Positions 22,297 to 32,169 of a stretch of DNA of 64,000 nt are shown piece by piece. The notes under the pieces are model-generated. The model saw only the letters and a list, made by a program, of their open reading frames with translations. It ran no database searches and was not told the DNA's origin. The translations under genes were made by a program, and so were the position numbers. The DNA lies in assembly GCF_035222485.1 (NCBI RefSeq), contig NC_085921.1, positions 3,596,001-3,660,000 of the forward strand, written 5' to 3'. This DNA is from Podospora pseudoanserina (taxonomy: Eukaryota; Ascomycota; Sordariomycetes; Sordariales; Podosporaceae). The stretch's first letter is position 1, and the number at the start of each line of letters is the position of its first letter.

Positions 22297-22908
22297 TTAT
22301 ACCTCCTGTGGAGCTTGTGCTTTCCACCACCTCTCCCATCCCGAATCCCTCGCTCTGGCCAGGTCCGGCTGGCCCCATAGCCCCGGCACATAAGGGGGAT
22401 ACTGTGGTGCCTGCCGACGATTCTCTCTTCTCCGGCGAGGGTTCAGTGCGTCGGCAATATATCGAAAAGGCCTCCATAGACGGCTCCTCTTCACCATGTA
22501 CCCTGCCTGGACCCTCGCCTGATCGCAATACCCACAACTCTTCCAGCCCAGATCGCCGAGTGCAGTTTTTTGTTTTGTAGTCGCCTTCTTCAGCCTTGAG
22601 ACCGTACCAACGCATGGCATAGGGAGCACCGGGTGTCCGCAGGAGTGGTAGGCTTTCTGGCGGCAAATCGGGCATGTTGGACGGTTGTCTGCCACGATGC
22701 CAAGATAGTGCTTGATGCAATGACTTCCGAACCGGTGTCCACAAGGCAGCTCACTCCATGTTTCTGTCGTGCCCTCTGGGTTTTCTGTGCCGACTAGGTC
22801 GGTGCAGATAGGGCATGACGCTTCCGGGTCTGGGGTTTCGATTTTCTTTTCCGACTCGACCACGGTTGGCCCGCCTTTTCGGTCGTAGAAAGCTACCATT
22901 TTCCCCAT
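22297..22908 (-). CDS. RING-H2 finger protein, probable E3 ubiquitin ligase
   Basis: A small RING-H2 protein of 203 aa from the ATG at 22908 (MGKMVAFYDRKGG). The C3H2C3 ring is complete: CPIC, then LPCGH, SHC, and CPIC about 20 residues later. A further Cys/His pair (HSCGH) and a basic C-terminal stretch (NPRRRRENRRQ) follow. Such rings recruit ubiquitin-conjugating enzymes; the substrate cannot be told. The frame is open upstream to an ATG at 23052, adding 48 residues with a hydrophobic stretch (SSPLLLSFLLLQTLF). An acceptor-like TTTAAACAG sits just before the chosen ATG, so I favour that segment being leader or intron. It is not a named family to me. Confidence 0.72.
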   Translation of the reverse strand: MGKMVAFYDRKGGPTVVESEKKIETPDPEASCPICTDLVGTENPEGTTETWSELPCGHRFGSHCIKHYLGIVADNRPTCPICRQKAYHSCGHPVLPMPCVGTVSRLKKATTKQKTALGDLGWKSCGYCDQARVQAGYMVKRSRLWRPFRYIADALNPRRRRENRRQAPQYPPYVPGLWGQPDLARARDSGWERWWKAQAPQEV

Positions 22909-24264
22909 TCTGCTGTTTAAATGAAATAGCGTCTGGAGCAGAAGAAAAGATAATAAGAGGGGAGAGCTTTTGCCGATAACAGCGGCGATTTCTGTCCAAG
23001 TCCAAGGCCTGCCTGTGGCTATTTGCACTGGCGGTACAGCCCCGGGTGACATTCAGATGAGTTGAAGGGGAGGGGGGGGGGTTGGTAAGGAAGGATTCCC
23101 CTTTTGCTTTTTGAGCAGCGTTCGGCGAGAAAATAGGCGTGGAGCGGAGGGCGGACAAGGCTGCCAGCAAAAGGCAGATTGACTGGGCTGAGTTTCTAAG
23201 CCCGAAAGAACAACATGAGAGAAACAAGCGCGAGCAAAAGAAAAGAAGTGGAAGAAAACCAGGGCTCTTGGGGACAGCACAGCTGAATGTCAAGAAGAAA
23301 ATGGAGAGAGGGCAGGGCAGGCTGCCAGAATATATTTTGCACGCTCGACGTGTGAACTTCAGAACCAAGCGACAACTGGTACCCGGAGCTCGGCCTCCCC
23401 AACTTATACCATCCACATCAACCTTAAAAGGCATGCGTCGAAGCAAACCTGACAGATGCCGGCGCGCCAATGAAATGACGCAGACACATGATCATGACCT
23501 CTCCCTCGACACTCTTGCCTAGGCTCAGCGCCGGTCCCGTCTGTCAATGGGGGGTCAATCAAAGCTAACAGCTCCCGTCAGCTAGGGCTACCCAGGACTC
23601 CCGCATCAACCTGCGTCCCTGAGGCGCCTAGATTCCGACAGCTAGCATCTCGACGGGCTGCTTTCGTACGATTTGTGCTTTGGAGATTTTGAGTTTCTGC
23701 TACGCGTCCTGGCATCCCCCAGCCCTAAAACGAAGCCGTTGTTTCTTCCCAGGCCCTCTTCTGTGCCTTCAACATGTTTGCTTCCGGAACTCCTTGAGGT
23801 GAGAGGACCTGGCCCGCAAGGTTCTTTCGAGACATGCATCATGGGTGGGGCACCTGATGGATCCACGCGGGCATCGAACCCACAGGCCACAGGTTCTCTC
23901 GAACTGCAACTCTCCGGCAAATGCAGATATGATTTGATGTATCGTTTTTCCCGAGGCTCTGGGAGGGTGTTGAAGAAGGTGAGCTCATGACTGCATTATT
24001 CTCTCTTGCCAGTAGCTTTCGTGCGTGGCTTCGTGAAGTGGTCGGCATTCCTTATCACCTTATCTACATGTTTGCCCCCCCCTGCTGCCCACCCCCGCCG
24101 AACAGCCTTGGCAAGACACGGCCGCTTGGCAAAAGGTGAGGACCGACCACCGACCGCAAAACGCCACAAGAAAGTACACTGCGCAAACACGACCGTTGAC
24201 ACCTTGACACCTTGACACCTTGACAGCCCTGTCACCAACCACCACGTCGCATTACGCATACACG
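22909..24264. promoter_or_regulatory. Divergent spacer RING gene/ESS2
   Basis: About 1.36 kb between divergent starts. It holds the octamer repeat listed at 24195-24226 and an isolated tRNA T-arm-like piece near 23870-23890, rejected as a gene. A 127-codon basic plus-strand frame at 23139-23522 has no recognisable family. Confidence 0.45.
24195..24226. repeat. Octamer tandem repeat TTGACACC, about four copies
   Basis: Four head-to-tail copies of TTGACACC (last copy imperfect, TTGACAGC) end 38 bp upstream of the ESS2 start codon, so they lie in its promoter or leader. Confidence 0.85.
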
Positions 24265-25689
24265 ATGGATTCCGCTCCAGCCCAGTCCACCGCGCTCGTT
24301 CGCAAGCGGACAGATACAGAGCTGATGCCACCACCTCCTCGAGCAAAACGCATCAAACGACCAAAGCGAGTCCTGGACGAGGATACCTACACCGATGCCT
24401 TGTCCCACATCATCGCCCGCGACTTCTTCCCCGGCCTGCTTGAGAGCGAAACCCAGCAAGAATATCTCGATGCCCTGGATTCCAAAGATGACGAGTGGAT
24501 TGCGAGTGCTGGCCGCCGGCTCCAGCAAGTAGTTATGACACCTGGCCGACGACGAAACCTCGCGACTCCTTTGCGGCAGCCCTTGCAGACAACAACGGGT
24601 CAGACACCTCTGAATTTCGTGGGTGACACGCCTGCCTCGATCGCATCATCTTCGGTAACAGCCGCGACTAACCAGGCAACAAATGTGGACACCAACATGT
24701 CTCTTGCAGCCTTCCAGTCGAAATACACCTCGGAAGACAACGAGTCCTTTTACAAGCTGCTCGACAGGCAAAATCAAAAACACGTCGAGAAATACGCCTG
24801 GCTGTGGACTGGAAACAAGCTACCTTCAAAACAACAGCTTAAACAAAAGGAGGTGCAGGCCAAGTTGCTCGCTCAACGGGGCGCGACGGGTCTAACAGAC
24901 GATGGCTTCAAAAAGGACCGACTCGCCATAATGGATCAGGATGCTTTTGACCGCCCAGCAGCACCAGACCAATGGAAGTTCAAGCCACAAAACGAGCTCA
25001 TGTTCACGCCTGCTGGCATCGAAGGGGTGGAGACGGTGTCGGAAAGAAGAGAAAGGGAATCAAGAATGGATCAGAAGAGGGTCGTCTACGAGAACACAAG
25101 AGTGCCGGGCCCAAATATGAAAATCACCACTGAAGGTGAAGAAGATAGGTCTCGGGCTGGATCACCTACTCTATCCGAAATCCGAAACGCCATCGCCGGC
25201 AAGAGAAGAGCGTGTGACACGGAAACTAAAGCTAGCAGTGTCGCGGGAGGTGAAACGCCAAGGGTGAACGGCTATGCTTTTGTTGACGATGAAGAGCCGG
25301 AGCCAGAACCGGTCAGGAGGTCAAAATCATCAAAGGCACCGGTCATCAATCTTGGTCCGGGGGATGCAACGCCTAATCCGTTCAAAATCCAGGAACAGCG
25401 GGGACGAGAGGCGCTGCATCATCGGATGGTGGAGAGAATATCGCAATCCAAGAGAACGAGCGCGAGGCTGGGGGTGACCGGGAAGGTGGAGAGGACGCCG
25501 GCTCCCAAGTTTCCTAGTAGTCCTAAGGTTGGGGCTCCGGGGCTTACACCTGCTGCGCAGAGGTTGTGGGGGAAGATTGGGGGTTCTGGGAGGGGGAACG
25601 AGTCGCCTTTTAGCGGGTCAGTGAAGGCGACTCCGAGGGCGGTGACGCCCAAGCTGAAGGGATCGGGGCTGAAGAGTATGGGGAAATAG
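24265..25689 (+). CDS. ESS2: Splicing-associated nuclear protein ESS-2/DGCR14
   Basis: Homolog of ESS-2/DGCR14 (fission yeast Bis1), a nuclear protein of the spliceosomal C complex. Single exon, 474 aa from the ATG at 24265; 15 further codons are open upstream to 24220 but the ATG at 24265 fits the family. The diagnostic N-terminal block is KRPKRVLDEDTYTDALSHII followed by RDFFPGLL. The middle carries the usual NESFYKLLDRQNQKHVEKYAWL-like segment (two parts visible around residue 170), and the C-terminal third has RTSARLG-type and TPAAQRLWGKIG motifs. The coding strand is G-rich in its last 200 bp. Confidence 0.93.
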   Translation: MDSAPAQSTALVRKRTDTELMPPPPRAKRIKRPKRVLDEDTYTDALSHIIARDFFPGLLESETQQEYLDALDSKDDEWIASAGRRLQQVVMTPGRRRNLATPLRQPLQTTTGQTPLNFVGDTPASIASSSVTAATNQATNVDTNMSLAAFQSKYTSEDNESFYKLLDRQNQKHVEKYAWLWTGNKLPSKQQLKQKEVQAKLLAQRGATGLTDDGFKKDRLAIMDQDAFDRPAAPDQWKFKPQNELMFTPAGIEGVETVSERRERESRMDQKRVVYENTRVPGPNMKITTEGEEDRSRAGSPTLSEIRNAIAGKRRACDTETKASSVAGGETPRVNGYAFVDDEEPEPEPVRRSKSSKAPVINLGPGDATPNPFKIQEQRGREALHHRMVERISQSKRTSARLGVTGKVERTPAPKFPSSPKVGAPGLTPAAQRLWGKIGGSGRGNESPFSGSVKATPRAVTPKLKGSGLKSMGK

Positions 25690-26207
25690 ATGGGGCGGCA
25701 GCATGGGAATGGGAGTTTGGCTTGTGATACCCTGGAGTTTTCCATTTGGTTTGAATGTTTTGTACTAGCATTTTAGATAGCGACGTGGCTTGTAGTCGGG
25801 AATGTACAATGTATTACGGAATATATGATGGTACCTTTCTTGAGATTCACGTGGTGGTGTTCCAAACGCGCGTGGCCATCCCGCGCCCCCCAAAAACAGT
25901 GGGGCTGGTTGTGTCCCGAGTCTACGGATCACTACCGGCCGCCAGGCAGGGGCCCCCGGCTCAGCTTTGGACAGGGGCTGGATCAACGTCACTCCCAAAA
26001 TTTTGCGGCTCTTTCCAATTTCCTCGGCTCCGTGCCCACGAACCGGCCGGCTCCATTCGGAGTTTAGGAACATCCACACAGTCTACGATATCACTCAGCC
26101 AGCCTCACAGTATGAGAGGTGTATCGCAGCACAATATCTCTCGATAACGACTTTCTTTCTTTTCTTTTTTTCACAATCGAGAATTGAGGGATCAACTGCA
26201 GCGCAGA
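25690..26207. promoter_or_regulatory. Spacer and COQ8 upstream region
   Basis: 518 bp between tandem genes ESS2 and COQ8. A pyrimidine tract lies just before the COQ8 start (about 26146-26171), typical of fungal leaders. Nothing else recognised. Confidence 0.45.
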
Positions 26208-28451
26208 ATGAGGTTAGCGGACCTCCTCGTCGACCTGGCCGCCGTGGCCAGTGCGTCGAAAAGCGTGGCGGCCAAGCATGTCGCGCTGAGGGCGAGGCAG
26301 GTGGAGAGGTATGGGCAGACGTCGAGTATATTGAGGGATGCTCTTCTCGGGAGGCAGAAGGCAGCGCAAGGTCAAAAAGAGGAACCACCAAATGCGGAGA
26401 GGGGGGATGAGGAAAAAGCAACACCACCAGCAGCAGCCGAATCTCACCAGCAGCCAGAGCCGCCAAAAGAAAAGGAGGTGTCGGGTGCCATTCCCAAGGA
26501 AGCACCGCCGCCGCCGCCGCCGCCGGAAGAGACAACACAACCCGCTCCTACCCCAGAAAAGAAACGCCCAACCCAAGAATTCAAACCAGCCCCCTGGGCA
26601 GAAGGTTCCATCGCCCTTTTGAAGCAGGGGTTTGTCCCGCCGAGAAGACCACCAACTTCCCTCCCTAGCATTGGAAAACAAAAGATCGACATCCCTCTTC
26701 TGAAAGTTGACGAGACAGAAGAGGTAGATGTCAGTTCTCTGTTTCACACGTCTAAGGGGTCCAAAATCCTGGAGGCCTTGAAGTCGAAGGAGGACGAAAC
26801 CAAAGAAGCGGCAGGGGAGTACGTCCAGGTTGCTGAGGCTGGCAAAACCGAAAACAAGGTGGTTGAAAAAGAAGAAGAGCAGCCATCAAAGGAGGTTGAC
26901 TCGGCGGCGGCGGTGAAAGACGTGATATCCGAACCGACCAAAGAAGTCGTGGCAGAGCCAGTAAAGGAAGTCGTCTCCAAGCCTTTGGAGGAGGCCGTTT
27001 CGGAACCCATCAAAGAAGTCGTCTCCGAGCCTCTGGAAGAGGTCCTCTCAACCCCCGAAAAAGAAGCCACAGCAGAAACCACACCCCCCCTCCCACCACC
27101 ACCCGCACAATACGAACTCCGCGAGTCCCGAGTCCCCTCCACCCGCCTCGGCCGCCTCTGGAACTACGGCGGCCTAGCAGCAGGCATGCTTGCCGGCGCA
27201 GTCACCGAGTCCGTCTCCCGCACCTTCAACGGCTCCTCCTCCTCCTCTTCTTCTTCCGTAATGCTCTCCCCATCAAACATGACCCGCCTAGTCAGCAAAC
27301 TCTCCCGCATGCGCGGTGCAGCCCTCAAGCTAGGCCAGATGATGTCCTTCCAGGACGCAAAAATGCTACCCCCCCCTATCCAAGAGGTCTTGCAGCGTGT
27401 CCAAGACAGAGCAGATTACATGCCCTCCTACCAGCGCGACCGCGTCCTCAGTCAGAACTTGGGAGAGAACTGGAGGGAGCTATTCAGTGAATTTGACGAG
27501 AAACCTATTGCAGCCGCCTCGATAGGGCAGGTTCACCGCGCGGTGTTGAAACAGTCTGGGGAGAGGGTTGCAGTCAAGATTCAGTTCCCGGGTGTGGCGG
27601 AGAGTATCAATTCTGACTTGGACAACATTGCCGTGTTACTGACCGCGACAAAGCTGCTCCCGAAGGGGTTGTACTTGGATAAGACGATCGAGAATGCGAG
27701 GTTGGAGCTGGGGTGGGAGTGTGATTATGAGCGGGAGGCGGGGTGCGCGGAGAGATACAGGCAGAACCTGCTGTCTGATGAGGTGTTTGCCGTGCCGCGG
27801 ATCTATCCCGAGGCGAGCGGGAGGCATGTGCTGACGATGGAGTGGATGTCTGGCACCGGAGTGACGCGCATCGCACCAAACCTGACGCAAGAAGAAAAAG
27901 ATTGGATCGGGACGCAGATCTTGAGGTTGTGTCTCAGGGAAATCACAGAGTTCAAATTCATGCAGACGGACCCGAACTGGACGAATTTCTTGTACAACCC
28001 CCAGGAAAACAAGCTGGAGCTGTTGGACTTCGGGGCGTCGAGAGAGTACCCTGACTCTTTTATCAAGCTGTATGTCCAGCTTTTGGAGGCTTCGTCACGG
28101 AATGATAAAGATGCGGTGAAGGAATTGTCGGAGGAGTTGGGGTACTTGACTGGTCATGAAAGCAAGCAGATGCTCGAGGCGCACTTGACGAGCGTGATGA
28201 CGCTCGCGGAACCGTTCATGGAGACGGCGCCGGAGGTGTACGATTTTAGGGATCAGACGATTACGGAAAGAGTGAAAGCGCAGATTGGGGTCATGATACA
28301 TGAGCGGTTGGCGCCGCCGCCCGAGGAGACGTATTCGTTGCATCGGAAGCTGTCGGGCGCGTTTTTGCTGTGTGCGAGGCTGGGTAGCAGGGTGAGGTGT
28401 AGGGAGTTGTTCCAGGACGCTCTGGAAAAGTCGGGGTATAAGAAGGACTGA
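26208..28451 (+). CDS. COQ8: Coenzyme Q biosynthesis atypical kinase COQ8/ABC1
   Basis: UbiB/ADCK atypical protein kinase-like ATPase of the inner mitochondrial membrane, needed for coenzyme Q biosynthesis. Single exon, 747 aa from the ATG at 26208. The family KxGQ motif (KLGQ, near residue 373), the alanine-rich nucleotide loop AAASIGQVH (near 436), the lysine in VAVKIQ (near 454) and LDFGASREY (near 605) are all present. A poly-Ser run of eight residues precedes the domain. The roughly 330-residue N-terminal extension is much longer than in yeast and holds Pro/Glu/Lys-rich low-complexity sequence with a sixfold octapeptide repeat (26925-27068). The coding strand turns from C-rich to G-rich near 27460. 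Confidence 0.95.
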   Translation: MRLADLLVDLAAVASASKSVAAKHVALRARQVERYGQTSSILRDALLGRQKAAQGQKEEPPNAERGDEEKATPPAAAESHQQPEPPKEKEVSGAIPKEAPPPPPPPEETTQPAPTPEKKRPTQEFKPAPWAEGSIALLKQGFVPPRRPPTSLPSIGKQKIDIPLLKVDETEEVDVSSLFHTSKGSKILEALKSKEDETKEAAGEYVQVAEAGKTENKVVEKEEEQPSKEVDSAAAVKDVISEPTKEVVAEPVKEVVSKPLEEAVSEPIKEVVSEPLEEVLSTPEKEATAETTPPLPPPPAQYELRESRVPSTRLGRLWNYGGLAAGMLAGAVTESVSRTFNGSSSSSSSSVMLSPSNMTRLVSKLSRMRGAALKLGQMMSFQDAKMLPPPIQEVLQRVQDRADYMPSYQRDRVLSQNLGENWRELFSEFDEKPIAAASIGQVHRAVLKQSGERVAVKIQFPGVAESINSDLDNIAVLLTATKLLPKGLYLDKTIENARLELGWECDYEREAGCAERYRQNLLSDEVFAVPRIYPEASGRHVLTMEWMSGTGVTRIAPNLTQEEKDWIGTQILRLCLREITEFKFMQTDPNWTNFLYNPQENKLELLDFGASREYPDSFIKLYVQLLEASSRNDKDAVKELSEELGYLTGHESKQMLEAHLTSVMTLAEPFMETAPEVYDFRDQTITERVKAQIGVMIHERLAPPPEETYSLHRKLSGAFLLCARLGSRVRCRELFQDALEKSGYKKD
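26925..27068 (+). repeat. Sixfold octapeptide-coding repeat in COQ8
   Basis: Six consecutive 24-nt units encode ISEPTKEV, VAEPVKEV, VSKPLEEA, VSEPIKEV, VSEPLEEV and LSTPEKEA (about residues 240-287). The units are diverged at synonymous sites, so the repeat is not a recent exact duplication. Confidence 0.85.
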
Positions 28452-28808
28452 TGGACATGTGTAAGATCGTGTAAGATGAGTTGTTAAAATCATGCAGAAA
28501 GCGTCAAGGCAAGCTGTCTCGTGTCTTAGGTAGAATACACCTGGAGAGCATGTCTGCTAAAGGAGATCATTATCTTACCAACCCCCCTCCACGAATAATC
28601 ACAACTACATCCGGCATCGAGACAAGTAAACGTGCCCTAGCGCATACTATAGCTATGTCTGACTTAATATATTATAGTTGGAATGTTAATAGTAACGACC
28701 AACGGGCCGACAAATAGACGACCCGCTCACCGTTACTATCAACCAACCATTCCAACCACCTACAAACTCCTACCCTTCCCAACTCGTGCCCCATAACCCC
28801 CCAACAAA
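28452..28808. other. Convergent spacer COQ8/RRP36
   Basis: 357 bp between converging stop codons. An AT-rich centre (about 28640-28700); nothing recognisable. Confidence 0.5.
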
Positions 28809-29864
28809 TCACCGATCCTCCACCGTCCTCCGAGCCCAAGGCAGCAACTTTTTCTCCTTACCCGCCACCTTCTTCCTCCTCCTCTCAATTGCCTTATCCA
28901 CCTGCCCCTTCTTCATCCCCTTGAACGTCTCCACCACCACCCTCTTCTTCTGCTCGCTCCTCTTCAGATAGAAAGGATTCTTCCCCTGCCTCACCAGCTC
29001 CTTCTCCTTCTTCTTGTGCTCATCCAGCACCTTTTGCGCCTTGTCCTTCCTCTCCTGCGCCTTCTTCTTGCTCTCCATCGACAGCAACGCCTTCTGCAGC
29101 TTCTCTTTCTCCTCCGCGTTCTTGCTCTTCTTGATCGCCACCCGAAGCTCCTGCATCTCCTTCTCGCGGTACTCATCCAAAAAAGCGTACGCTTTTCGGG
29201 CTTTGATCTCGTCTATTTTCGACGTGGCCGACATGGTGGAGGGCGCAAAGAAGCGGGGGTCGCGATGCTGGGGTTTGGTCGAGGTTGGGTCGAGGAGGAA
29301 GTCACGGCGGCGGGAGACCTGGCGTTTTGACGACAACTCGACAGGGGCGTGTTTGCTTGTGCGGGAGGGCTTTTCCAGGGGTTTCTTGTGATTCTTCTCA
29401 AGAGAAAACTTGTTGTCGTTGTTGTTGTTGTTACCCCGAGAGCTGGACGCTTCGGAAGCGGCGCTGCTGGAGCGGCGCTTGCGCCTGTTGAGCTTGTCGC
29501 CTAGGGCTGCTTGGGCTTTGGCGAGGGCGCCAAAGGAGAGCTGGTGGCTGGGTTGGGGGGTGTCATCTTCCGATTCATCCTCGCTGTCTTCGGGGTCTGA
29601 GCCGAGTTCGGAGTTTTCCTGGGAAGATTTTGTTAGCATTTTGTTCTGAAAGTGAAAATATGGCGAGTTGCAAACCTCATCGCTGCCGCTTCTCATCTCA
29701 GCCTCACTCATGTCCTCGTCCTCTTCACTGTCAAACCCGGCACCCTCCTCACTTGGCGCATCGCTCATCTCCTCGACATCTGATTCAGGCTCCGGCTCAT
29801 ACCTAGGGCGAACCCGCCTCTGCAGGAGAGTGGCAGGCGGCTGCTTGCGTTTGACGGATGACAT
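28809..29864 (-). CDS. RRP36: rRNA processing protein RRP36
   Basis: Nucleolar SSU-processome protein for early 18S rRNA cleavages. It has the family's acidic N-terminus (DEDMSEAEMRS), the conserved SFGALAKAQAALGD block, the HRDPRF motif, and a long basic coiled-coil C-terminus with RKAYAFLDEYREKEMQ and ERRRKKVAGKEKKLLP. A 57-nt in-frame intron (29675-29619, GTTTGC...CCCAG, branch TGCTAAC) probably separates GSDE from ENSELGSD; removal gives 332 rather than 351 aa. Single-exon reading is possible but the excised residues look foreign. The sense strand turns G-rich after about 29215. It converges with COQ8. Confidence 0.92.
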   Translation of the reverse strand: MSSVKRKQPPATLLQRRVRPRYEPEPESDVEEMSDAPSEEGAGFDSEEDEDMSEAEMRSGSDEVCNSPYFHFQNKMLTKSSQENSELGSDPEDSEDESEDDTPQPSHQLSFGALAKAQAALGDKLNRRKRRSSSAASEASSSRGNNNNNDNKFSLEKNHKKPLEKPSRTSKHAPVELSSKRQVSRRRDFLLDPTSTKPQHRDPRFFAPSTMSATSKIDEIKARKAYAFLDEYREKEMQELRVAIKKSKNAEEKEKLQKALLSMESKKKAQERKDKAQKVLDEHKKKEKELVRQGKNPFYLKRSEQKKRVVVETFKGMKKGQVDKAIERRRKKVAGKEKKLLPWARRTVEDR

Positions 29865-30465
29865 GGTGGTTTATGAGTGACGCTTGTTTGCAAAGTACCG
29901 TCAGGAGTGATGAGCGTGGATGAGAATAACTGAGCCAGGCAGTGAGATTCTGTATCGCTCGTCTAGATTGTTTGACGGTGTGTAGTGTCGGTGCCGTGTT
30001 GAGTGGTTGATGAGATTTCGCGATAGAAGGCGAACCTTGATTGATGCCTTGTCGTTGACCAGTTGGAAAAAAATGTTGGAGAGCAAGCGACGTGCTGCAC
30101 TAACAGAAACGGGTGGAAAGTATGGTGGTAACTGTTTACACCGTACAGAGACCCACTTTTCGCGGATGGCTATGTTCTTTATAGCAGTATGGCAACAGCC
30201 ATCAGTCCAACGGAGCAGGATACAAGAAAATCACAGGTAATTCGAAGTTCAACAGGCTCAATAGCCTGCAAGAATATTTATATTCATACCATCCGCATAC
30301 AGCCCCAAATCGAGTCATCATCTTCATCAAGTGCAAGCAACAAGCTCTGGTATCATTCTCCCTAACAAAATCACCACCCAAACGCCATTCCCATGATCGC
30401 TATGACATCAAACCTAACAGACCGCCCATTTATGGCATAAACTGTACAAATCCGCTCCCCAAGCC
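29865..30465. promoter_or_regulatory. RRP36 upstream region and KIN17 3' flank
   Basis: 601 bp, mostly the 5' flank of RRP36. Small open frames here resemble nothing known. Confidence 0.45.
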
Positions 30466-31479
30466 TTAAAACCGCGGCCTTTTACTAGGAGCATCACCGC
30501 CACTGCCCCTCGACTCCCGCGCCCTCTTCCTCTCAAGCTCCTCCATCATGATCCTCTCCCCAGCACTCATCTTCTTCGGCTGCGCAACCATGACCTTCTT
30601 GGGCGCCCCAGCAAGCGCGTTCCTGAACACATTCTTCGCCGCCGGTGGCTTAACCCCAAACTTCAACGACACCTTCGCCGGTGGTGCCGCCGCCGCCGCC
30701 CCCTCAGCAGGCTTACCCTCCCCCTCCTTTATCTCCCCCTGCTTCTTCTCCCCATCCTTCTTCTCCGCCTGGTCCTTCCCCTCAACCTTCTCTTCCCCCC
30801 CACTCCCCGGCGTCGGCGTCGGTGTCGTACTCTCATCCTTCTTCCCAAAACTCAACTTAATCCTCTCCCCCTCCTCCCTCCTCAACTCTTTTTCCCTCTC
30901 CCCCTCCAAATCCACCCCCCTCTCCTCCGCCTCCCTCCTAGCCCGTTCAATCTGCCCCCTCAAAACAGCCATCTCCCTCTCCTCATCCCCCTTGTCCATC
31001 ATCTCCCTCCTCCTAACCGCCTCCCTCCTCCTCATCGCCTCAGGACTGTCATCCACCCAAGCAATAAACAACCCATCCTCCTTCTCCACAACCCTACAAA
31101 TCCCCTCCCGGCCAATGTACTTCACAAACTCCGTCAAGCTATGCCACCTCGTCGCATTCAAATGAACATGATCCTTCTTTGCAATCACCTCCTGATAGAA
31201 TTTATTCGCGTGAATCTCCTTTTCTCCATGGCTCGTCTTGAGAAGGGAGATAAACTCTTGTTGGAACGCACGGGAGTAATCGTCGGTGACTTGCTTGATG
31301 TTTTGCCCTACAGACAGCGCGCGCCGGGTGTGCGATTCGGACTGGCAGTGCATCTTGAAGGCGTTCTCGTCTCTGCAGGCCTTTTCGCAGATTTGGCAGA
31401 ACCAGCGGAGGCGCGTGAGGCCTTTTTGCTTCATCTTGTTGGAGAGGTATTTGGTTGAGCCGACTTCTGCTTTGCCCAT
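30466..31479 (-). CDS. KIN17: Kin17-type DNA/RNA-binding zinc-finger protein
   Basis: Homolog of Kin17 (yeast Rts2), a nuclear zinc-finger protein linked to DNA replication/repair and RNA processing. Single exon, 337 aa. The start MGKAEVGSTKYLSNKMKQKG is diagnostic. A C2H2 finger (CQICEKACRDENAFKMHCQSE, then H) spans about residues 28-50, followed by the winged-helix Kin17 domain (FVKYIGREGICRVVEKEDG and WVDDSPEAM). A charged coiled coil and a low-complexity Lys/Glu/Pro tail end in SKRPRF; no C-terminal KOW/SH3-like domains as in the animal protein are visible. The sense strand is G-rich after about 31190. Confidence 0.94.
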   Translation of the reverse strand: MGKAEVGSTKYLSNKMKQKGLTRLRWFCQICEKACRDENAFKMHCQSESHTRRALSVGQNIKQVTDDYSRAFQQEFISLLKTSHGEKEIHANKFYQEVIAKKDHVHLNATRWHSLTEFVKYIGREGICRVVEKEDGLFIAWVDDSPEAMRRREAVRRREMMDKGDEEREMAVLRGQIERARREAEERGVDLEGEREKELRREEGERIKLSFGKKDESTTPTPTPGSGGEEKVEGKDQAEKKDGEKKQGEIKEGEGKPAEGAAAAAPPAKVSLKFGVKPPAAKNVFRNALAGAPKKVMVAQPKKMSAGERIMMEELERKRARESRGSGGDAPSKRPRF

Positions 31480-32169
31480 GGTTGATGAAGGGGGGGAAAC
31501 TCGCTGCGCGCGAGCCGAGCGGAGGTAGGAAGGGTAGGTGGGTGGTTTAAATGACGGGAATGGTCGCCGCGATTATTTGACGAGGGTCGAGGACTCGAGG
31601 TTTGGTGGGTGATGCGAAAGGCGAGTTTGCGACAGGTTTTGGGAAGCGTGGAAGGTTGAAAGGCGTGAATGCGAGGGGGAAGCAAAGTGGCCCCCACAAG
31701 GCTGATTGATTAAGTGGCTGGCCTGAAAGGCTCGGCGCCGGAGCTCTTTCACAACCCTAACCCGATTTTGATCAAGCAAGAGGGCAGAACAGTTACTAAA
31801 TGATGCTCGCAATATTCACACATAGACACCCGGTTTATCCAAAACCTTCCATGTATGATTCCTTTTAAACATATACTGTAATAATCTCTTCGAAGTCCAC
31901 TCCCTCCCTTCCGCAGGCCTACCGGGCGCCTCCCTGTCTCTCATCTACAGCCCCCTTCCCAAGGTATCACCTCTTGCTCTATCGCACTAATCATCTCTTG
32001 AAGCAAACGCCATGCTTTCTTGCCTCAAATTATCAACCCCCGCTCTATCATCTCTAACCCCAGCACCCCCAATCAATCAAGTGCGTGTTCCTGTCTTCAC
32101 CATTGCCGCCCATGTTAGCTCCTCTATCCCTTTCTCGGAAAGAGCAAAACTGCAAGGTTGCTTATCGGT
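31480..32169. promoter_or_regulatory. KIN17 upstream region and HOM3 3' flank
   Basis: 690 bp. The part near 31480-31800 is presumably the KIN17 promoter, the rest the HOM3 3' untranslated region. No further feature was seen. Confidence 0.45.

Noticed and set aside
23139-23522. 127-codon basic plus-strand frame in the spacer upstream of ESS2.
   Set aside because: No known family, no splice or start context support, and it overlaps the probable leader of the RING gene.
23840-23930. Possible second tRNA on the minus strand: GTGGG-TTCGATG-CCCGC forms a good T-arm.
   Set aside because: No A-box, D-arm or 5' acceptor partner could be found within 100 nt upstream, so only a chance or fragmentary T-arm remains.
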